The position numbers were made by a program, and so were the translations under genes. Positions 18,533 to 24,449 of a DNA stretch of 24,449 nt are shown piece after piece. Numbering within the stretch: position 1 is the first letter of the stretch; each line of letters begins with the position of its first letter. The DNA comes from Chrysochromulina parva (lineage: Eukaryota > Haptophyta > Prymnesiales > Chrysochromulinaceae): NCBI GenBank assembly GCA_002887195.1, contig PJAB01000538.1:1-24449 (forward strand). The letters run 5' to 3'. Below the pieces are notes generated by a model. That model saw only the letters and a program-made list of their open reading frames with translations. It had not been told where the DNA came from and did no database searches.

Positions 18533-19219
18533 TTACCATGAAGATGCAACGCCCGGCAGCGAGTGCACCACACTGGGCGGCAGCAGCGACGTGTGCTCGA
18601 GCGCGACGAGCGAGGACCACACCCCTGGCACGACGTGCAGGCCCCATGGATGCCAGCGCTCGTACAAGCCCTTGTCGAAATTCGTGCCCACGAAGCAGCC
18701 GAGTGTGAGGCCGAGACAGCACGCTTCCGCACCAACGAGCCCAGGCTGACCAGCGGGGCAGTTGGCAAGCGTCTGCGTGGCTCCGTACAGGAAGAGCAGC
18801 TTGGCTGAGGCGCCTTCGGCCTGGGCGAGCGCACCCGTCCGCTCGAAGTTACGGTGGTAGGCTAGTGAAAGAGCGAGCACGCTCGATTGCAGCAAGGCGA
18901 GCTCGGGGAGAGGAGGACTTTGCGCCACGGCGATGGCGATGCCGGGCACGAACGCCGCATGCGACGGCAGCATCATGGCCTCTGTCCACGTGCGTACGCT
19001 CGAAGCGTCGAGCTCTGATCGCACTTGTCCGGTGCTGGTTAGGAGCAGCAGCAGCAGCCGCTTCCACGCAGGAGGCTGATCATTCTCGGCTTCGGGCGGC
19101 TTCACGCGGCTCGTGATCGGTTTAGTGAATCGGAGATACGTGCGAGGTCTGGCAAGCTGCAATCCGAGCAATGCAGCTGCAGGTGCGGCTCTTAGGACCG
19201 TCATGCAGCCCACGGACAT
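18533..19219 (-). CDS. Multi-pass membrane protein, possible CREST-superfamily hydrolase
   Basis: A single exon of 228 residues from ATG 19219 (ATG 19204 is also possible; the open frame upstream starts with GTG). The N-terminus is Ala/Arg-rich, like an organelle targeting peptide. Hydrophobic segments follow near 54-60, 82-100, 105-120, 140-152, 160-178 and 193-207. Residues SLAYH (S118, H122) and then D182, H190 and H195 in NFDKGLYERWHPWGLH resemble the S-x3-H, D and His pair that mark the CREST group (alkaline ceramidases, PAQR, Per1, TMEM8). Their order is right, but the His spacing is four rather than three, and I cannot run a profile search. If not CREST, it is an unknown membrane protein. 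Confidence 0.55.
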   Translation of the reverse strand: MSVGCMTVLRAAPAAALLGLQLARPRTYLRFTKPITSRVKPPEAENDQPPAWKRLLLLLLTSTGQVRSELDASSVRTWTEAMMLPSHAAFVPGIAIAVAQSPPLPELALLQSSVLALSLAYHRNFERTGALAQAEGASAKLLFLYGATQTLANCPAGQPGLVGAEACCLGLTLGCFVGTNFDKGLYERWHPWGLHVVPGVWSSLVALEHTSLLPPSVVHSLPGVASSW

Positions 19220-19432
19220 GCCAGGAGAGGAGAGAAAAATGAAGTTGTGCTTGCGATGCGGCCACACAGAGTTCCGTCAATTCTTGCTGCGACGCGTTTT
19301 CACAGCCAATGGTTTGACGGGAAACCGCGTCGTCCGCACGCAATTACGAACCGCATGCACCGGTTTCACACTGTGCCCGGGTCACACAGGTGTACGAAGC
19401 TATTTGGTGACCTAACGTCCTCACGCGCGGAG

Positions 19433-21563
19433 CTACGAGATCTTGCCGACAAGGGTTCCCTTGACCATCTCCATGTCTCCCACGCGGACGGACTTGAAGG
19501 TCGGAGGCGACGCGTCGAAGTCGAATTTCAGGTTGTGGTTGGCATTCGCGAAGTCCGCAAAGAGGCAGTCGACGCACCTGTGGATGCCGTCCTCGATGCC
19601 ATCCTTCCCTGCATCTGAGGGATCCCCTTTGATATCCGCCACGCCCCAATGGCCATTGCCCCACGGAGTGCGGAGTGTACCCCCTGGGCTGAATTGGAAG
19701 CCTTTCGTGCCGCCCCAGGTCCACTCCGTCCCATGTACCTGATGAGGGAGGCAATCATCAGAGGTCATCCGAGGTCATCCGAGGTCATCCGAGGTCCTGC
19801 GAGGTCCTCCGAGGTTATCCGAGGTCATCCGAGGTCATCCGAGGTCATCAGAGGTCCTCCGAGGTCCTCCGAGGTCCTGCGAGGTCATCAGGTCCACTTC
19901 GCCCCACGTACCTGCTTCGCGACGGCCGAGGCTCCCAGTTGCGCCGGAGTGATGCGCTCGCGCCGCCACCCGATCGTACCCATCGACTTTGACAAGGGCC
20001 ACGTCTCGATGTTGGCGGAGGCCTCATTCCACGCGTCCAGAAGCCAATAGGCGAGCGCGTTGGCGCCTTCGGGGGGGGGCTCCAGGTTCTTGGGAGGGTA
20101 GTCCGAGCCGTAGTGGCGCTTGTCCAGCGACCATTCGCCGATCTGGTTGACCCCTTGCGGCTTGCCTTTGAGCGTATACTCGATCCCGTACGTGTAGTGG
20201 AAGATGTATGCACTCTTGTGGAAGTCTTTGGCCACGCTGGTGAGCGAGCCTCCCTCGGTCTGGAAGTTTCGAAGCACCTGATGAAGGAGGCAATCCTCAG
20301 AGGTCCTCAGAGGTCCTCAGAGGTCCTCAGAGGCCATTTCGAATCTGATGAATGTGGCAATCCACCTTATGTCGGATCCCAAGAGATGCAGCCGCGATCG
20401 AGTAGCCCCACATCTCCTGCACCCACCCCTGGATCATAGCCTCCGCGTCCTTGGTCGACCGCAGCCCTAACGAAAAGTCAAGCCACTTGGGCGTGATCGC
20501 GCGCAGCTGGTCGAGATGGATGATCACAGGCGACGGCCCGACGGGATCGAGTGATTCGTATGTCCCCTCGGGCCAGTACTTTTGTATGATCGAGTTCTGG
20601 TGTGGGCCGGCATGCATGTATCCAAAGTCGAAGCCGGCGGGGGTGGTGGGCGTCGCCTCATTCGGGATGGGTTGCATGAGCACGTGGTCCGTCTCGAGGA
20701 TGAGCACATACCTGATGAGGGAGGCCATCAGAAGTCATCAGAAGTCATCGGTTGCAAAAAGCACGTGGCATCATGAGGCTCGTACTCCGACTTGATGTGT
20801 GACATCATTTCCTGGCTCTCCAAGAGCTGCTTGACGGAGTTGGGACGGTTGAGCACGCCAAATTGGAAGTGCTTGGCCAGCACCTGATGATGGAGGCCAT
20901 CAGAAGTCATCAGAAGTCATCAGAAATCATCAGGTCATCCGAGGTCATCCGAGGTCATCCGAGCACGCCAAATCGTAAGTGCTCGGCCTGCACCTCTTCC
21001 GAGAGCTCCACCGTGAACACTGACGGTATCTCGTTCTCAAGGCCGTCTGGTTTGCCACCGGGTGTCGCGCAGAGACGGGTAAAGCCGCCCATGTCGCCGC
21101 AGGGACCCGCGATCGCTTTCTGCTTCTTCCAATGGTAGTACATGATGCGCGATTGCCACTGCTGGTAAGGTGACGATTGCGAGGTTAGCAGCGCGTGGAA
21201 CTTGTTGGGAGGCTTCGGGCACTTTACGGTGCTCGCCTCTGCTTCCGTCGTTGCCGCCTGGAATGCAGTGCTGTCGTGCACGGCACGGGCTTTGGGTGCC
21301 AAGGCCTCCCCAGCTGCAGGCTGCTCGCCGGCCTGCTTCTGATGCTGTTCGAAGGACTGCAGCTCTTCGGCGAGTCGCTTCAGTTTCCTCTCCACCCGCT
21401 GCTGCTGAGTTTCAGCCTTGTTGGCTAGTGCGAGGATGCGATTCATGCGGTCGTGATCGCCTGCTGCACCTTGTGAGATGGCGAGCCCATCATGCGCTAG
21501 AAGGATACGGACGATGAACACAACGCACAGCAGCAGCGTAGCTACAGCAAACGTGCGGAACAT
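19433..21563 (-). CDS. Hydroxyproline O-arabinosyltransferase-like (HPAT) glycosyltransferase
   Basis: Five exons on the minus strand, 21563-20994, 20883-20765, 20711-20366, 20277-19912 and 19738-19433, give 568 residues. Residues 4-23 are a single hydrophobic anchor typical of type II Golgi enzymes, followed by a coiled-coil stem (about 38-75). The catalytic part matches plant HPAT proteins closely in order: VLILETDHVLMQPIPN (acidic metal-binding ETDH), DPVGPSPVIIHLDQL, SLGIRHKV, FHYTYGIEYTLKGK, IGEWSLDKRHYGSDYPPKNL and WNEASANIETW. Such enzymes add arabinose to hydroxyproline in secreted proteins, and relatives galactosylate serine. The last 100 residues (exon 5) contain Trp/Gly-rich sequence and two Cys and are not part of the plant core. 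All four introns are the repeat type. It is divergent from the SETD3-like gene. Confidence 0.85.
19739..19911 (-). repeat. Decamer-repeat intron 4 of the HPAT-like gene
   Basis: A 173-nt intron, mostly about fourteen 10-bp units (plus strand GAGGTCATCC and variants such as GAGGTCCTGC). It ends in TTGCCTCCCTCATCAG on the coding strand. A 24-bp direct duplication with 3 mismatches (19718-19741 and 19891-19914) covers both splice sites. Confidence 0.9.
20278..20365 (-). repeat. Decamer-repeat intron 3 of the HPAT-like gene
   Basis: An 88-nt intron with four 10-bp units (plus strand CAGAGGTCCT) and the end TTGCCTCCTTCATCAG. The choice of donor (AAG|GTGG) is supported by the family sequence GIRHK-VLRNF across the junction. 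Flanking similarity is limited to TTCGAAA and CATCAG. Confidence 0.8.
20712..20764 (-). repeat. Short repeat intron 2 of the HPAT-like gene
   Basis: Only 53 nt, from GTGCTTTT to GCCTCCCTCATCAG, with two TGATGACTTC units. It has no clear flanking duplication. Confidence 0.75.
20884..20993 (-). repeat. Repeat intron 1 of the HPAT-like gene with 35-bp flanking duplication
   Basis: A 110-nt intron with GAGGTCATCC and CAGAAGTCAT decamers (plus strand). Bases 20851-20885 and 20961-20995 are a 35-bp direct duplication (31 identical). The copy inside the intron would encode VQAEHLRFGVL, the exon copy encodes VLAKHFQFGVL, so the intron's 5' part is a decayed copy of the next exon's start. Confidence 0.9.
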
Positions 21564-21762
21564 CTGAAATAGGAACCACCGTCAACGGCGCCGAGGCTCG
21601 CACGCCAGTCGGGGTGGCTCCGCGGGCGCCCGCATGCCAAAAAGGTCAGCAAAAAATTGGCAATTCGTGTTCTTTGTGGCTGAGGTGGAGCGTTCACGCG
21701 GGTTGTTCTGAGCTCATCACCACGAAAACCACGGTGAGCATTCACACGTGGGGCACGGCACA
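21564..21762. promoter_or_regulatory. Divergent intergenic region, probable shared promoter
   Basis: A 199-bp gap between the HPAT-like start (minus) and the SETD3-like start (plus). It holds TTGGCAATT at 21657-21665 and TTCACACG at 21741-21748, words shared with other upstream regions here. Confidence 0.4.
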
Positions 21763-23482
21763 ATGCACGAGCCGATCTTGCTCCTGCTCGCTTATGCTCG
21801 AGCGTGCCCCCTGCTCACACTGCTGCTCCCTCTCGCAACGTGCCAGCCGACGTCCGATCCCGTGGTGATCGACGCCTCTGGGCGGCTCGTACTCAGCCGC
21901 GCCGTCGAGGAGGGCGAGACGATCATCCGGGTGCCCCGTGAAGCGGTTCTGAGCAAGGACAGCGCGCAGGATGGCTCGCTGCTCGCATACCTCGACCCGT
22001 TCGAAGGCCCTGCTCCGCGTGGTCTGCCTCATTGGGCGGCGCTACCCGACGAATTCGTGATGATGCTGCAGCTGGCGCTCCACTCTCGGGATGCGGCCGC
22101 GGTCCGAGAGGCGACCGGTGCCGAGGGCTCTGAGCCTCCTTGGTCGGCATGGCTCGAGCAGTTTGGACGGCAGGCGAACGGCACGATGCACTGGTCAGCG
22201 GCGCAACGTGAGTGGCTCGAAGGTTCACAGGTGCTCCGGCACGAGGCCGAGCACGCTCGCCGTCTCGCGTGGCAGCTCGACACGCTTCTGCCGCCTCTAC
22301 TGGCCCATGATCCCGCGTACTTCCGAGCCAACGGGCCCTTCTCGCACGCGTCGATGCGCGAGTTGGCGCACGTGGTGACCGCGCATGCGCTCGTGCTACC
22401 CGAGACCCGTCGCCCTGTGCTGCTGCCGCTGCCATCCCTACCTATCGAGCATGGCGGAGGCGCCGTGGTGAGCTTCAACGTGACCAGCGGTGGTGTCGAG
22501 TTGCGTGCGGTGCGTGCGCTCGGCGCGGGGGCGGCGGTGGTGGTGGAGGCGAGCGGATACGAGCAGCCCGCGCTCATGGTGCGTCAAGGCCACCCGGGCG
22601 TCACGCCTCGCCAATGTGCCTCAAGCTCCCTATCCGCGGCGATGGTGGACGCCGTGTTGGGCGGTACGAGGCCCGGCGTCCTCGAGCTCTGAGATGATTG
22701 CATCTTGATTGCGTCTTGATTGCGTCTTGATTGCGATCCGGCGTCCTCGAGCTCTGAGATGATTGCATCTTGAGTGCGTATTGAGTGCGTCTTGATTGCG
22801 TCTTGATTGCGTATTGAGTGCGTATTGAGTGCGTCGGAGGACTTCCTCCTCAGGTACGGGATCAGTCGTCCTCGAACTCTCCCTCAGCGAGGGGGATGCG
22901 CTGCTGGACCTGAAGCAAGTGATGCTAGGCAAGTTCGGACTACGGCCAGTGGATGAGCCCTTCCGTGTGCGCTCGGGGGCGCCACCGCCCGCGCACCTGA
23001 TGGCGTTCGCCCGCCTGATCGTGCTCCAGGAGCACGAGCTACCTTTACTGCCGCTGGACAAGCTGCCCGAGCGCCCCCTGGGCGCCTCGAATGAAGATCA
23101 CGCGTTTCGTCATTTGGCGGGGCGTATCGAGGCCATGCTCGGCTCGTACCCGACGACCGTCGAGGAAGACGAGTACGCTCTCGAGGTCTCCAAAGCGCCC
23201 GCAACGGCGCCGAGCCACCGTAGCTCGCGCCGCGACGCCGCGCTCGCGGCCGTGATGACCGAAAAGCAGCTGCTGCTCTCCTTATTAGGCACGCTCAACC
23301 GCGAGCTGCATGAGTACTTACGCTCGGTCCCAACGCCGCTGCCCGGGCCGGCGCGCAGGTCAGCGCCCGGGACAGCGCCGAGCCTGACCGCTGACGGCAG
23401 GCGCAGCGCATTGGAGGATGGACGAGCAGCGCCGCCGCCAAGGCGGAGCCGACGGCGGAACAAGAAGCGCCAACGCATTTGA
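21763..23482 (+). CDS. SETD3/LSMT-like protein with divergent SET domain
   Basis: Exons 21763-22663 and 22854-23482 join in phase 1 and give 509 residues. The open frame starts 15 nt earlier at a GTG; ATG 21763 is used. Residues 1-28 are a hydrophobic signal-like sequence. The SET N-half is recognisable: GRLVLSRAVEEGETIIRVPREAVLS (near 40-64), then LPDEFVMMLQLALH and WSAWLEQF. The C-half is degraded: where family members have the NH motif there is IEH (E229, H230), and GYEQPALMVRQG replaces the usual YG-x-[RK]-S-N-A-E. After the intron comes the Rubisco-LSMT-type substrate-binding domain, with AFARLIVL, SYPTTVEEDEYAL and then EKQLLLSLL. The tail is Arg-rich. Methyltransferase activity is doubtful; a binding role is possible. 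Confidence 0.75.
22664..22853 (+). repeat. 11-bp repeat intron of the SETD3-like gene
   Basis: A 190-nt intron from GTACGAGG to CTTCCTCCTCAG. It contains TTGATTGCGTC / TTGAGTGCGTA units of 11 bp, unlike the 10-bp units elsewhere. A 28-bp flanking duplication (22663-22690 and 22853-22880, 22 identical) includes the splice GT. A third copy of part of it (from 22738) gives an internal 65-bp tandem duplication. Confidence 0.9.
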
Positions 23483-23700
23483 CCTCACGCTGGCAAGGAT
23501 TTATCATGACATCTTCGGCCGTTCTGCTCGGAGTTCGGAGAGGCCACCGTCGCGTTAGTCGCGGAGCAGCACGTGCTGGGAGAGCTCATGCGGGCTGGCG
23601 CGGCAGAGGGAGTGGCCGGTTCAGACTAGTCAAATAGATAGACATAGTACACCTACCTACACTATTCCAAAACCTCTCTGGAGGATTAGGGACGCCTTGG

Positions 23701-24273
23701 CTACAAATTCAGCGTCAGCTTGTTGAGATCGGAGACGTCAAACATCTGACAGAAGATGTCGAAGGTGCAGCCAGTGGGAAAGCGCTTCAGGTAAGTGTCC
23801 GTGATCTCTTGCAGATCATGATCGTCGATCGCCCTCCCCAGCATCATCCGCAGCAGCTGGAACATCTCGGGCGACTGAAGCTGCCCGGTTCCGTCCATGT
23901 CGAACAGATCGAAGGTGAAGCGCAGCTTCTCATCGAGCGTCGACCTCACGCTCAAGGCCCGCATCGCGGTCACAAACTCCACAAAGGAGATCTTTCCCGA
24001 TCGATCCAGATTGTGCAGCTCAAGGACTCGTTCAATGAGCGGGTGCACGCAGATGGATGGGTGGTCTTTGAGATCATCGATGTCTGCGCGAAGCACCTCC
24101 TTGCCCTCTGCACCGAGTGTCTTGGTCTCGTACGGTGCGTAAATTTGAAACAGAGCATTGGTGTTTTCCTTTGGAAAGCCTGTGGCCTGCTCGATGGCAC
24201 GGTACTCTTCGTCTGTGATCTGCCGCGTCACCGGCTTGATCTCACGACTGCCTCCCTTATTCTTGGGCGGCAT
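23701..24273 (-). CDS. EF-hand calcium-binding protein, calcineurin-B-like
   Basis: A single exon of 190 residues from ATG 24273; an in-frame ATG at 24369 would add 32 residues without family features. Two canonical EF-hand loops are visible: N-L-D-R-S-G-K-I-S-F-V-E (residues 88-99) and D-M-D-G-T-G-Q-L-Q-S-P-E (125-136). The segment SFVEFVTAMRALSVR followed by EKLRFTFDLFDMDG is the arrangement of calcineurin B, CBL and CIB proteins. A first, degenerate hand may lie near 45-70, and a degenerate last hand in YLKRFPTGCTFDIFCQMFD. The N-terminus (MPPKNKGGS) lacks a myristoylation glycine at position 2. The protein probably acts as a calcium sensor or regulatory subunit; the partner is unknown. 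Confidence 0.8.
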   Translation of the reverse strand: MPPKNKGGSREIKPVTRQITDEEYRAIEQATGFPKENTNALFQIYAPYETKTLGAEGKEVLRADIDDLKDHPSICVHPLIERVLELHNLDRSGKISFVEFVTAMRALSVRSTLDEKLRFTFDLFDMDGTGQLQSPEMFQLLRMMLGRAIDDHDLQEITDTYLKRFPTGCTFDIFCQMFDVSDLNKLTLNL

Positions 24274-24449
24274 ATTGGCCGTCAGGGTCGCGCGAGCGCC
24301 CCTCAGCAGGAGGGGGGGAGCGTTCCTATGAGTAAACTTGGTCGCGTAGGTTGGTGATTGCAGGTTCATCAAACTACACAAAGGCAGCCTGGTGAGCGCG
24401 ACATCCCGGTCCCTGCTAAAGCTAGACCAGGCTCTGAATCGCGGTGGGT

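Noticed and set aside
24274..24381. N-terminal extension of the EF-hand protein
   Set aside because: The first codon is TTG; ATG 24369 would add residues with no family similarity. Kept only as an alternative.
1..24449. tRNA, rRNA or snRNA genes
   Set aside because: I looked for cloverleaf arms and conserved rRNA or snRNA boxes by eye and saw none; a covariance search would be needed to exclude them.

Overview
This is nuclear DNA of a eukaryote, GC-rich, with spliceosomal introns and no operon structure. The gene content points to a photosynthetic, probably flagellated protist: two putative thylakoid-lumen proteins, an ER/Golgi SNARE, a hydroxyproline O-arabinosyltransferase-like enzyme, a mitochondrial carrier and a long coiled-coil protein that resembles axonemal docking proteins. 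A haptophyte or a similar alga with a secondary plastid is my best guess, but nothing here fixes the lineage.

Layout: 1-729 (+) end of a chromodomain-like ORF; 1053-2640 (+) TBL/PC-esterase-like protein; 3103-6682 (-) long coiled-coil protein; 6917-7681 (+) cyclophilin-like protein; 7777-8370 (-) TPM/TLP18.3-like protein; 8371-9830 gene-poor; 9831-11158 (-) unknown multi-pass membrane protein; 11159-12729 gene-poor; 12730-13530 (+) USE1-type SNARE; 13711-14124 (-) small four-helix membrane protein; 14582-15520 (-) SLC25 carrier; 15774-18281 (+) EGLN-type prolyl hydroxylase fused to a SET domain; 18533-19219 (-) membrane protein with a possible CREST signature; 19433-21563 (-) HPAT-like glycosyltransferase in five exons; 21763-23482 (+) SETD3/LSMT-like protein; 23701-24273 (-) calcineurin-B-like EF-hand protein. 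Three gene pairs are divergent across gaps of about 200-250 bp (6683-6916, 15521-15773, 21564-21762), so they may share promoters.

The most striking feature is the introns. I resolved eleven by frame continuity. Ten carry short tandem repeats: 10-bp units of the type TGATGACCTC in most of them (only two or so units in the shortest), 11-bp units in one. Seven end in TCATCAG, often TTGCCTCCCTCATCAG, and nine of the ten have a downstream exon that begins with GT. Several are flanked by direct duplications of 10 to 35 bp that include the splice-site GT, so the first bases of the intron copy the first bases of the next exon. The pattern appears on both strands, always in sense with the host gene, across five unrelated genes. 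This is what recent intron gain by an introner-like element, or by duplication of an AGGT site followed by repeat expansion, would look like. The eleventh intron (10149-10222) is a plain intron with none of these marks.

The second notable item is the 726-residue protein that joins a complete HIF-type prolyl-hydroxylase domain, with all iron and 2-oxoglutarate residues visible, to a SET methyltransferase domain. Its neighbour two genes downstream is another SET protein, whose usual NH motif appears to be lost. Short dispersed repeats also sit just upstream of several start codons.
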